Below are positions 1-8,609 of a stretch of 11,642 bases of DNA, in pieces. Source of the DNA: Candidatus Omnitrophota bacterium. Lineage in GTDB: Bacteria > Omnitrophota > Gorgyraeia > Gygaellales > Profunditerraquicolaceae. Each line of letters starts with the position of its first letter. Position 1 is the stretch's first letter. A program made the translations under genes and the position numbers. The notes beneath the pieces are model-generated. The model had not been told where the DNA came from and did not search any database. It saw only the letters and a program-made list of their open reading frames with translations. The stretch covers positions 1 through 11,642 of the forward strand of contig JAUYDQ010000064.1 in the NCBI GenBank assembly GCA_030691725.1, in the 5' to 3' direction.

Positions 1-18
1 ATTCCGTTAATTACGAAT

Positions 19-558
19 ATGAAACTATTACTCCATACCTGTTGTGCACCGTGCCTGATATATCCCTTAGAAAAATTAAGGGAAAAAGGATTTAAGGTGA
101 CGGGATTATTTTATAACCCCAATGTCCATCCCTTTGCCGAATACCAGAATAGAAGGCAGGCAGTAGAAAATTTTATTAAGTTGAATAATATTGAGGTTAT
201 TTTTCCGGAATATAACCCTACTGAGTTTTTTCAGGCAGTGCATCTTAAAGAAAAAAACGGCAGATGTTCTATGTGTTGGTCATTGCGGCTTAAGGCAACA
301 GCCAAGGCTGCTAAAGAGAAAGGATTTAATCATTTTTCTACCACCCTATTAGTTAGCCCTTATCAAGGCCAGGAATTATTGAAAAAGATAGGTAACGATA
401 TTTCCAGGGAAGAAGGAATAGAATTTTATTACGAAGATTTTCGCACCGGGTTCAAAAAGGCACACGATATTGCCCGCGCCCAAAACATATATTGTCAGAA
501 ATATTGCGGATGCATTTATTCGGAGATAGAGCGATGCAAGAAATCGGCAAAACACTAA
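19..558 (+). CDS. queH: Epoxyqueuosine reductase QueH
   Basis: Reduces epoxyqueuosine to queuosine in tRNA, the last step of queuosine synthesis; it is the cobalamin-independent alternative to QueG. The 179-residue protein opens with the family signature HTCCAPC (C8, C9, C12), has a central CSMC pair (C83, C86), and ends with YCGC (C163, C165). These cysteines fit the iron-sulfur and iron site known for QueH. C159 (IYCQKYCGC) is an additional cysteine where I recall Arg being usual. The ATG at 19 is chosen because QueH proteins begin directly with this Cys motif; no Shine-Dalgarno sequence is visible before it. queA and tgt lie downstream on the same strand, which supports the role. The end overlaps the next gene by 25 bases. 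Confidence 0.93.
   Translation: MKLLLHTCCAPCLIYPLEKLREKGFKVTGLFYNPNVHPFAEYQNRRQAVENFIKLNNIEVIFPEYNPTEFFQAVHLKEKNGRCSMCWSLRLKATAKAAKEKGFNHFSTTLLVSPYQGQELLKKIGNDISREEGIEFYYEDFRTGFKKAHDIARAQNIYCQKYCGCIYSEIERCKKSAKH
522..525 (+). promoter_or_regulatory. Shine-Dalgarno site deciding the DUF2905 start
   Basis: GGAG eight bases before the ATG at 534. It favours that start over the upstream in-frame start at 492, whose extra residues would be charged and are not part of the family. Confidence 0.6.
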
Positions 559-749
559 TTATCTTTGGTATTATTTTGATAGGTGTTGGGGTATTATTGA
601 CTTTTTTTAATAAGATACCTTTTTTAGGTAAGCTACCCGGGGATATTTATATTCAAAAGAAGAATTTTACTTTTTATTTTCCTTTAGCAACCTCTATATT
701 AATAAGCATTATCCTTTCTCTAATATTTTGGCTATGGCCTCGCCGTTAA
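534..749 (+). CDS. DUF2905 family small membrane protein
   Basis: A 71-residue integral membrane protein of unknown function. Two hydrophobic segments (about residues 5-25 and 46-68) flank the family motif GKLPGDI (residues 32-38), and the C-terminus is basic (WPRR). Length and layout match DUF2905. The ATG at 534 is chosen for its GGAG site and because the chain then starts at the usual family position. It overlaps the end of queH by 25 bases and the start of the SpoIID-like gene by 16 bases, so translation is probably coupled. From memory, DUF2905 genes often sit beside spoIID-like, queA and tgt genes in other bacteria, so its place here looks inherited. No function is assigned. Confidence 0.85.
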   Translation: MQEIGKTLIIFGIILIGVGVLLTFFNKIPFLGKLPGDIYIQKKNFTFYFPLATSILISIILSLIFWLWPRR

Positions 750-1915
750 AAAAAGTTATATGTTATAAGTTATGGGTTATAAGTTTAATCATTTTTTTAT
801 TTTTAACTCATAACTCAGCACTCATAACTCAATACTACTCTTTTGCCCAATCGTCTCGTTATGTCAGGGTAGCTATTTTTCAGGATGTTTCTTCTCTGAG
901 GCTTAAGATAAAGGGCTCTTACGAAATCATTGATTCAGTAAGCAATAAAGTTTTAAACCGCGGTAAAAACCTGAATACAACTGTTACGGTATATACCGAC
1001 GGAATTCTGCTCGGAAATACAAGGGCTAAAACAAATAAACTGTTTATTAAGCCGTATTACCCAGAGTCTGTTATCATTAATGGCCGTATATTTAGAGGTG
1101 ATATTCAACTTATAAAGAACAATATGAAACTCTCGGTAGTTAACCATATTGACCTGGAGGATTACGTCAAAGGAATCTCTGTGCGGGAAACATCTCATTA
1201 CTGGCCGATTGATTCATTAGAGGCAGAGGTAATAGTATTTCGCACATTCGCACTTTATAAAATGCAGGAAAATAGTAAAAAAGATTTTGATTTAACCAGT
1301 GATGTCTATTCTCAGGTATATAGCGGAAGAGCTGCTGAACGTTACCGTATAAATAAAGCAGTGGATGAAACGAAGGATTTGGTTCTTACTTATCAAGGTA
1401 AAATATTCCCTGCCTTTTATCATGCTACGTGTGCTGGCTACACCGAGGATGCTGCTTTGTTGTGGAATATAGATATACCCCCCCTTAAGGGAGTCTCTTG
1501 TAATTTTTGCCAGGACTCCCCGCATTTTAAATGGCACAATGTTTTATCGCAGGAAGAAGTCAAAGACGCATTAGTAAAAGGCGGATTAAGAATAGAGAAT
1601 ATAAAAGATATTCTAATAATTGGCAGGGACAAATCCGACCGCATCACAGATTTAAAAATAGTGAACGATAAAAAAGATATGAAAATTTCCGCTAAGGATT
1701 TTAGGAATATACTAGGGCCCAATATAATCAAAAGCACAAATTTTCAGGTAAGAGTAATTGACCACGATATAGTGTTTGAAGGTTTTGGCTGGGGCCATGG
1801 CGTAGGCCTTTGCCAGTGGGGCGCTTATTTTATGGCAAAACAAGGCTACACCTACAAGCAGATCCTTGAATATTATTATCCGGGAGCCCAAGTTTCATTA
1901 ATCACTAATCGTTAA
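734..1915 (+). CDS. Secreted SpoIID/LytB-domain protein, probable peptidoglycan lytic enzyme
   Basis: A 393-residue exported protein. Residues 1-38 form a signal peptide with a basic start (KK), a hydrophobic core (about 14-30) and a plausible cleavage site after SFA. The SpoIID/LytB domain follows: RETSHYWP (151-158, with E152 at the likely catalytic position), VFRTFAL, YHATCAGYTEDA (229-240), and the C-terminal FGWGHGVGLCQWGA (351-364). SpoIID is known as a lytic transglycosylase acting on stripped peptidoglycan glycans; homologues occur in many non-sporulating bacteria, so sporulation is not implied. A CxxC pair (C256, C259) lies inside. The start at ATG 734 is uncertain; TTG 728 is in frame and adds only two residues. 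No ribosome site is seen. The signal-peptide codons are built from a 7-base inverted repeat. Confidence 0.88.
   Translation: MASPLKKVICYKLWVISLIIFLFLTHNSALITQYYSFAQSSRYVRVAIFQDVSSLRLKIKGSYEIIDSVSNKVLNRGKNLNTTVTVYTDGILLGNTRAKTNKLFIKPYYPESVIINGRIFRGDIQLIKNNMKLSVVNHIDLEDYVKGISVRETSHYWPIDSLEAEVIVFRTFALYKMQENSKKDFDLTSDVYSQVYSGRAAERYRINKAVDETKDLVLTYQGKIFPAFYHATCAGYTEDAALLWNIDIPPLKGVSCNFCQDSPHFKWHNVLSQEEVKDALVKGGLRIENIKDILIIGRDKSDRITDLKIVNDKKDMKISAKDFRNILGPNIIKSTNFQVRVIDHDIVFEGFGWGHGVGLCQWGAYFMAKQGYTYKQILEYYYPGAQVSLITNR
756..832 (+). repeat. Inverted pair of 7-base tandem arrays inside the SpoIID-like gene
   Basis: Left arm, four units at 756-783: TTATATG, TTATAAG, TTATGGG, TTATAAG. Right arm, four units at 805-832: AACTCAT, AACTCAG, CACTCAT, AACTCAA. 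The reverse complement of the left arm reads as ACTTATA-type units, matching the right arm's ACTCATA, so the arms are imperfect inverted copies around a 21-base T-rich spacer. The whole element is read as signal-peptide codons. Confidence 0.75.
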
Positions 1916-1922
1916 TACATTT

Positions 1923-4113
<2,191 letters not shown>

Positions 4114-4120
4114 AAATAAT

Positions 4121-4807
4121 ATGCGTATCGACATAATTACTATATTTCCCAGAATGTTTGAGCCGGTGCTGAATGAATCCATCATCAAACGGGCACAAAA
4201 TAAGAAGAAGGTTAAAATTTATATCCATAATCTGAGATATTACTCTGCGGACAAACACAAAAAAGTTGATGATCGTCCTTTTGGCGGCGGTTCTGGTATG
4301 GTGATGCGGCCAGAGCCAATTTTTAATGCAGTAGAAGAGATAAAGTCAAAGGCCAAAATTCAAAAATCAAAAATTATTTTATTATGTCCACAGGGACAAA
4401 AATTAAATCAAAAGATCGCCAAAAGATTAGCAAAATATAAGCACATTATTTTAATCTGCGGTCATTACGAGGGTATAGATGAAAGAGTCAGGCAATACTT
4501 AGTAGATGAAGAGATTTCTATCGGCGATTATGTTTTAACCGGGGGAGAGCTTCCGGCAATGGTTTTGGTGGATTGCCTGGTGCGGCTTATACCCGGCGTA
4601 TTAGGTGATAAAAATTCCTTGAATTTTGAATCATTTACAGGTAATCTATTGGAGTATCCCCAGTATACAAGGCCTGCCAATTATCGTAGGATGAAAGCGC
4701 CAGCAATTCTTTTATCGGGTAATCATAAAAAAATCGCACAATGGAGAAGAAACCAAGCATTTAAGAGAACCAAGAAGATAAGGCCGGATTTATTAACGAG
4801 GACATAA
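4121..4807 (+). CDS. trmD: tRNA (guanine-N1)-methyltransferase TrmD
   Basis: Methylates G37 of tRNAs using S-adenosylmethionine, preventing frameshifts. The 228-residue protein shows the SPOUT-knot blocks: [10 protein letters not shown] at the start, [17 protein letters not shown] (50-66), [19 protein letters not shown] (112-123), [17 protein letters not shown] (131-147), RLIPGVLG (155-162) and LEYPQYTRP (177-185). E170 (ESF) stands where E. coli has the general base D169 (DSF); I believe this variant occurs elsewhere in the family. Residues 75-84 are a Lys-rich segment encoded by a 7-base repeat. No Shine-Dalgarno sequence is seen; the inverted array ends 7 bases upstream. The rpsP-rimM genes that often precede trmD are absent; rplS follows as usual. 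Confidence 0.96.
   Translation: MRIDIITIFPRMFEPVLNESIIKRAQNKKKVKIYIHNLRYYSADKHKKVDDRPFGGGSGMVMRPEPIFNAVEEIKSKAKIQKSKIILLCPQGQKLNQKIAKRLAKYKHIILICGHYEGIDERVRQYLVDEEISIGDYVLTGGELPAMVLVDCLVRLIPGVLGDKNSLNFESFTGNLLEYPQYTRPANYRRMKAPAILLSGNHKKIAQWRRNQAFKRTKKIRPDLLTRT
4345..4372 (+). repeat. Short 7-base tandem array inside trmD
   Basis: Four units in register: GTCAAAG, GCCAAAA, TTCAAAA, ATCAAAA, consensus NNCAAAR. It encodes a Lys-rich surface-type segment in a part of TrmD that varies between species. Only one orientation is seen, with no inverted partner. The A-rich composition makes chance periodicity possible. Confidence 0.5.
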
Positions 4808-4839
4808 TTTAGCGAGACTCTAAAAGAGCGAGCTAAATT
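4806..4839 (+). other. Inverted repeat (hairpin) at the trmD stop codon
   Basis: AATTTAGC (4806-4813) is a perfect inverted copy of GCTAAATT (4832-4839), with an inner CTCT-AAA-AGAG hairpin and a small internal loop. It overlaps the trmD stop. No run of T follows, so it is not a classical intrinsic terminator. It could protect or end the upstream transcript, or be the first element of the rplS leader. Confidence 0.5.
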
Positions 4840-4892
4840 ATAAGTCCGAGTTAACCCTCGACATTTTATCTTCGGAAAACAGCATTCATCGG

Positions 4893-4983
4893 TAAATTGT
4901 CATGGGTTCAATTCGCAGACGCCTAGTCAATATTAATAACATGTGCTACAATTTATGTCGTCCTTCGAATTCCATAAATTGTC
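4893..4983 (+). promoter_or_regulatory. Candidate rplS leader with two mutually exclusive stems
   Basis: ACAATTTATG (4948-4957) is perfectly complementary to CATAAATTGT (4973-4982), giving a 10-bp stem with a 15-base loop that ends 10 bases before the rplS Shine-Dalgarno site. The same ACAATTTA (4948-4955) is also complementary to TAAATTGT upstream (4893-4900). The middle strand could therefore pair either way, as in attenuator-like leaders. L19 leader RNAs are known in other bacteria; I cannot assign this one to a described family. An alternative is a DNA operator, since the repeat overlaps a possible -10 box. Confidence 0.4.
4924..4952 (+). promoter_or_regulatory. Possible sigma-70-type promoter for rplS-rnhB-yraN
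   Basis: Extended -10 TGCTACAAT (hexamer at 4947-4952) with a weak -35 TAGTCA (4924-4929) at a 17-base spacing. Transcription would start near 4959, inside the 197-base gap. The -10 fit is good and the -35 matches 4 of 6 bases. In AT-rich DNA such matches also arise by chance. Confidence 0.35.
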
Positions 4984-4992
4984 TGCTCATTG

Positions 4993-4999
4993 AAGGAGG
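4993..4999 (+). promoter_or_regulatory. Shine-Dalgarno site deciding the rplS start
   Basis: AAGGAGG five bases before ATG 5005. It rules against the in-frame TTG at 4990, which overlaps the site itself. Confidence 0.8.
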
Positions 5000-5004
5000 A
5001 TAAA

Positions 5005-5367
5005 ATGGATAAGATGAAGCTTGTCGAATCTGAATATATAAAAAAAGATATCCCTGCATTTAATGTTGGTGATACAGTAAGAGTAATGGTCAGGATTCCT
5101 GAGGCCGATAAAGTGCGCCTGCATCCCTTTGAAGGCGTAGTTATTGCAAAGCGCGGCAGTGGCATAAAAGAGAATTTTACCGTAAGAAAGGTATCTTACG
5201 GAGAAGGCATTGAGCGCGTCTTTCCCGTACATTCACCTAGTATCGACACTATTGAAGTGATTCGTTCAGGCAGGGTAAAAAGAGCAAAGCTTTATTATCT
5301 AAGAGGTAAAGTAGGAAAACGGGCTACCAAAATTGACAGCGAGGAAACCAAGTCACAAAGTTCCTAA
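5005..5367 (+). CDS. rplS: 50S ribosomal protein L19
   Basis: Ribosomal protein of the large subunit, located at the interface with the small subunit. The 120-residue length is usual (about 115). Recognisable blocks are [12 protein letters not shown] (16-27), [11 protein letters not shown] (43-53), [17 protein letters not shown] (58-74), and the signature [18 protein letters not shown] (90-107). A short Ser/Glu-rich tail ([10 protein letters not shown]) follows. ATG 5005 is set by the strong AAGGAGG site. It is the first gene after the 197-base gap, which holds a possible promoter and a leader with alternative stems, so it is the likeliest regulated gene in this block. rnhB begins 3 bases after its stop. 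Confidence 0.97.
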   Translation: MDKMKLVESEYIKKDIPAFNVGDTVRVMVRIPEADKVRLHPFEGVVIAKRGSGIKENFTVRKVSYGEGIERVFPVHSPSIDTIEVIRSGRVKRAKLYYLRGKVGKRATKIDSEETKSQSS

Positions 5368-5370
5368 AAA

Positions 5371-5973
5371 GTGCTTTATTACGAAAGAAAATTCAAAAGA
5401 AAAGGCTACGGTCTGATTATCGGAGTAGATGAGGTTGGGAGAGGACCTCTGGCTGGCCCGGTAGCCGCAGCAGCAGTTACCTTAAAGACAGTCCGCTTTA
5501 AAAATCGTATAGATGATTCTAAGAAATTGTCTCCTTCCCAGAGAGAGCATGCGTTCGCAGAGATTATTAATAAGTCTGTATTTGGCATCGGCATAATAAA
5601 CGAGCATATTATTGACCGCCTGAATATCCAAGTAGCAACGCGCATGGCAATGGAGCAGGCAATATCAGGGCTCATTGATAAATTGAAACCCAATCATAGG
5701 CAACGTATCCACATACTCGTGGACGGAAATGTAAAACTGGATATCGATTTACCTTTTACCAATATCATAAGAGGTGATTCCAAATCCAAAAGTATTGCCT
5801 GCGCTTCTATTTTGGCCAAGGTCATTCGAGACAAGATTATGTCTTTATACGATAGAATTTATCCGCAATACGGATTTATAAAACATAAGGGTTATCCTAC
5901 AAAGGAACATCGGACGGCATTAAAGAGATTCGGGCCGTCTTTAATTCACAGAACCAGCTTTTGCGGTGTCTAA
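5371..5973 (+). CDS. rnhB: Ribonuclease HII
   Basis: Cuts RNA in RNA-DNA hybrids and removes single ribonucleotides from DNA. The 200-residue protein has the family signature GVDEVGRGPLAGPV (18-31) with metal ligands D20 and E21, and the further acidic ligands D118 (LVDGN) and D136 (RGDSKSKSIACASILAK). The C-terminal YGFIKHKGYPTKEH is also typical. The start is a GTG at 5371, 3 bases after rplS; no ATG lies before the active-site motif and no clear Shine-Dalgarno site is seen, so translation probably depends on rplS. The rplS-rnhB-yraN order is common in bacteria. Confidence 0.96.
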   Translation: MLYYERKFKRKGYGLIIGVDEVGRGPLAGPVAAAAVTLKTVRFKNRIDDSKKLSPSQREHAFAEIINKSVFGIGIINEHIIDRLNIQVATRMAMEQAISGLIDKLKPNHRQRIHILVDGNVKLDIDLPFTNIIRGDSKSKSIACASILAKVIRDKIMSLYDRIYPQYGFIKHKGYPTKEHRTALKRFGPSLIHRTSFCGV

Positions 5974-6346
5974 ACAGGATTTATATTTAGGTAAAAAGGG
6001 AGAAGAAATAGCAGTCGGTTTATTGAAAGAAAACGGCTATAAAATCCTGATAAGAAATTATAAAACAAAGTTAGGCGAGATAGATATTATAGCCTCTGAC
6101 AAAGATACAATCTGTTTTATCGAAGTAAAGACGCGTCAATCTGACAGGTTCGGCTTACCTTCTGAGGCAATATCCGGGTCCAAGCAAAGACAGATTTCTA
6201 AAGTAGCGCTTATGTTTCTTAAAGAAAAAGGCCTTTTAGATAAAAAAGCGAGGTTTGATGTTGTCTCCATACTGTATTCAAAAGATAAACCACAAGTAGA
6301 TTTGATTAAGAATGCATTTGAGCTAGATAATGATTTTGTTTATTAG
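5966..6346 (+). CDS. yraN: YraN / UPF0102 family nuclease-fold protein
   Basis: A 126-residue member of UPF0102, whose fold belongs to the PD-(D/E)xK nuclease group; the cellular role is not settled. The nuclease-like core is visible: GEIDIIASD (37-45), with D40, and FIEVKTR (51-57), with E53 and K55. The conserved N-terminal GKKGEEIAVGLLKENGYKIL (9-28) precedes it. The start is a GTG at 5966, overlapping the end of rnhB by 8 bases, with no obvious Shine-Dalgarno site. The rnhB-yraN pairing is common. The next gene opens a different functional block (folate one-carbon metabolism), whose ribosome site overlaps the yraN stop. Confidence 0.92.
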   Translation: MSKQDLYLGKKGEEIAVGLLKENGYKILIRNYKTKLGEIDIIASDKDTICFIEVKTRQSDRFGLPSEAISGSKQRQISKVALMFLKEKGLLDKKARFDVVSILYSKDKPQVDLIKNAFELDNDFVY

Positions 6347-6354
6347 GAGCGTTT

Positions 6355-8049
6355 ATGCTATCTGATATTGAGATTGTCAGCAAGGCCAAAAAAGACCCCA
6401 TAGAGAAGATAGCTGGAAAACTTAAAATTGATAAAAAATACCTTATCCCTTATGGCCAATATATTGCCAAGATAGATTTAAGTATTTTGGATAAGATTCA
6501 GGATAACAAAATTGGTAAATATATTTTAGTTACTGCTATTACCCCTACTCCTTTGGGTGAAGGAAAGACTGTAACCACTATAGGCCTGTCCATGGCTTTA
6601 AATAAATTAGGAAAACTTACTTCGACCTGTATTAGGCAGCCTTCACTAGGGCCTGTGTTTGGCATAAAAGGTGGTGCAGCAGGAGGCGGATATTCTCAAG
6701 TGTTACCCATGGAGGACTTTAATCTTAATTTTACCGGCGATGTGCATGCAGTGGGCCTCGCCCATAATCTGACAGCGGCATTCTTAGATAATTCTGTATT
6801 TAAAGGTAATATACTAAATATCAATCCTGATAAAATTTACTGGCGCAGGGTAGTAGATGTAAGCGACAGGTTTTTAAGAAATGTGAGGATTGGTTTAGGC
6901 ACAAAAGAAGACGGGATTCCCCGGGATGCCGGCTTTGATATTACGGTTGCTTCAGAAATAATGGCAATATTAGCCCTAAGTAGTGGCTTACAGGACCTGC
7001 GGCAGCGCATCGGCAGAATAGTTTTAGCAGATACTTTTGATGGTAAACCTGTAACCGCGCAAGATTTAAAGGTCGCAGGTAGTACGACGGCCCTCCTGAA
7101 ATACGCTATAAAACCAAATCTCATCCAGACAATTGAGAATACGCCTTGTTTTGTGCACGCAGGGCCTTTTGCTAATATTGCGCACGGAAATAGTTCGATA
7201 TTGGCGGATAGGATTGCCTTAGCTTTTTCCGACTATGTGGTTACTGAGGCAGGTTTTGGCGCTGACTGCGGCGCAGAGAAATTCTTTGATATCAAATGCC
7301 GTGAAAGCGGACTCATACCAGATGCAGCTGTGATTGTCTGCTCTATAAGGGCACTTAAGGCCCATAGCGGAAGATTTAAGATTGTGGCAGGCATGCCTTT
7401 AGATACCTGCCTTGAAAAAGAAGATATAAAAGCTATAGAGGAAGGGATTTGTAATTTAGAGAAACAAATAGAGAATGTTCGGGTTTTTGGTATTCCGGTG
7501 GTAGTAGCAATAAACAGATTTTCTTGTGACACTGACAAAGAGATAGAATTTGTAAAAAAGAAAGCTAAAGAATTCGGTGCCTATGATTGTTGTGTAAGCG
7601 AGGTCTGGCGAAATGGCTCAAAAGGCGGAATAGATTTAGCCGAGGCAATAATTAAAGCAGCAAATTTACCCAAGAAATTTAATTTCCTTTATCCGCTGGA
7701 TTTACCCATAAAGGAAAAGATTAAAATTATTGCGACTTCGATTTACGGTGCTAAGGATGTCGAATACGCGGATTTAGCTGAATCTAAAATTAAACTATTT
7801 ACCGAACGCGGCTGGGATAAACTGCCTATATGCATGGCTAAGACGCATCTTTCTTTATCCCATGACCCGAATCTTAAAGGCAGACCTAAAGATTTTATTT
7901 TGCCGATAAGAGATATCCGCGCCTCTATCGGTGCAGGATTTTTATATCCTCTCTGCGGTAAAATGCAGACTATGCCTGGATTACCGAGTCACCCCGTAGG
8001 TGAAAATATTGATATTGACGAGAAAGGCAATATTATAGGATTGTCATGA
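6355..8049 (+). CDS. fhs: Formate-tetrahydrofolate ligase
   Basis: Joins formate to tetrahydrofolate at the cost of ATP, giving 10-formyl-tetrahydrofolate, the entry to the methyl branch of the Wood-Ljungdahl pathway. The 564-residue length is standard. The P-loop TPTPLGEGKT (63-72) is followed by TCIRQPSLGPVFGIKGGAAG (91-110) and GDVHAVGLAHNLTAAF (128-143); the C-terminus has DIRASIGAGFLYPLCG and TMPGLPSHP. AGGAG lies 5 bases before ATG 6355. The stop overlaps the fchA start as ATGA. Neighbours fchA, folD, metF and cooS make an acetogenic or autotrophic role more likely than simple formate assimilation. Confidence 0.98.
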   Translation: MLSDIEIVSKAKKDPIEKIAGKLKIDKKYLIPYGQYIAKIDLSILDKIQDNKIGKYILVTAITPTPLGEGKTVTTIGLSMALNKLGKLTSTCIRQPSLGPVFGIKGGAAGGGYSQVLPMEDFNLNFTGDVHAVGLAHNLTAAFLDNSVFKGNILNINPDKIYWRRVVDVSDRFLRNVRIGLGTKEDGIPRDAGFDITVASEIMAILALSSGLQDLRQRIGRIVLADTFDGKPVTAQDLKVAGSTTALLKYAIKPNLIQTIENTPCFVHAGPFANIAHGNSSILADRIALAFSDYVVTEAGFGADCGAEKFFDIKCRESGLIPDAAVIVCSIRALKAHSGRFKIVAGMPLDTCLEKEDIKAIEEGICNLEKQIENVRVFGIPVVVAINRFSCDTDKEIEFVKKKAKEFGAYDCCVSEVWRNGSKGGIDLAEAIIKAANLPKKFNFLYPLDLPIKEKIKIIATSIYGAKDVEYADLAESKIKLFTERGWDKLPICMAKTHLSLSHDPNLKGRPKDFILPIRDIRASIGAGFLYPLCGKMQTMPGLPSHPVGENIDIDEKGNIIGLS

Positions 8050-8609
8050 GCTATAAAGACGAGACTCTGAAAAAATATTTAGATGATTTAGCGGCAAAGC
8101 TCCCTGCGCCAGGAGGTGGCTCAGCCGCAGCCTTGACTGCTGCAATAGGCGCCTCTTTAATCAGTATGGTAGTTAATTTTACTATAGGAAAATCTAAATA
8201 CGCCAGCTTCGAAGAAGAATTAAAAACCATTTTAGAAAAATCTGAAAAACTAAAAGAAGAATTCTTACGTTTAGTGGATTTGGATGTCATTGCTTACGAG
8301 AGTAAAAATATAAGAGATGCACTGGATGTTCCTTTTATGGTTTGCCGGTTATGCTTTGAAGGCATAAAATTATGCCCCCCACTTATAACCAAGGGTAATG
8401 TTAATCTTATCAGTGATGTTGGAGTGGCAGCGGTTTTATTAGAGTCTGCATTCGCCTCGGCATACTTTAACGTAGAAATAAATCTAAAATCACTCGGTGA
8501 CAAGAAGTTAACTCAACCGATAAGAAAAGAATTAGTACAGAAAGAAAAAGTAATCAAAAGAATAAGACATGAGACGGAGGAGAAAGTTGGCAAAATTATT
8601 AGAGGGTAA
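8046..8609 (+). CDS. fchA: Methenyltetrahydrofolate cyclohydrolase FchA (cyclodeaminase/cyclohydrolase family)
   Basis: Converts 10-formyl-tetrahydrofolate to 5,10-methenyl-tetrahydrofolate. The 187-residue protein shows the family pattern: LPAPGGGSAAALTAAIGASL (19-38), MVVNFTIGKSKY (41-52), the Asp-containing DLDVIAY (78-84), KGNVNLISDVGVAA (116-129) and NVEINLKSLGD (142-152). It is a little shorter than the roughly 205 residues I recall for the family. The ATG overlaps the fhs stop (ATGA), with AGGA five bases upstream. Relatives include formiminotetrahydrofolate cyclodeaminases, but the place between fhs and folD supports the cyclohydrolase role. The folD partner lacks its cyclohydrolase lysine, so this gene may be essential for the step. 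Confidence 0.9.
   Translation: MSYKDETLKKYLDDLAAKLPAPGGGSAAALTAAIGASLISMVVNFTIGKSKYASFEEELKTILEKSEKLKEEFLRLVDLDVIAYESKNIRDALDVPFMVCRLCFEGIKLCPPLITKGNVNLISDVGVAAVLLESAFASAYFNVEINLKSLGDKKLTQPIRKELVQKEKVIKRIRHETEEKVGKIIRG
8576..8582 (+). promoter_or_regulatory. Shine-Dalgarno site deciding the folD TTG start
   Basis: GGAGGAG inside the end of fchA, placed correctly for the TTG at 8587. The upstream in-frame ATG at 8569 would add an untypical MRRRR extension and lacks such a site. Confidence 0.75.

Noticed and set aside
492..533. Longer start for the DUF2905 gene
   Set aside because: The extra residues are not part of the family and the GGAG site points to ATG 534.
734..1915. SpoIID-like gene as evidence of sporulation
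   Set aside because: SpoIID/LytB domains occur widely in non-spore-forming bacteria, and no other sporulation gene is present.
4628..4636. TrmD with Glu170 instead of the catalytic Asp as a sign of lost function
   Set aside because: All other motifs are intact, Glu keeps the carboxylate, and I believe Glu occurs here in other TrmD proteins.
4900..4925. tRNA T-loop-like GGGTTCAATTC in the trmD-rplS gap
   Set aside because: The flanking bases do not form a T stem, and no acceptor or anticodon arm can be placed around it.
4990..5004. TTG start for rplS
   Set aside because: It would put the strong AAGGAGG site inside the coding region; ATG 5005 is spaced correctly from it.
8569..8586. ATG start for folD giving an MRRRR extension
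   Set aside because: FolD proteins normally begin near MAKLLEGKPLA, and the GGAGGAG site fits TTG 8587.
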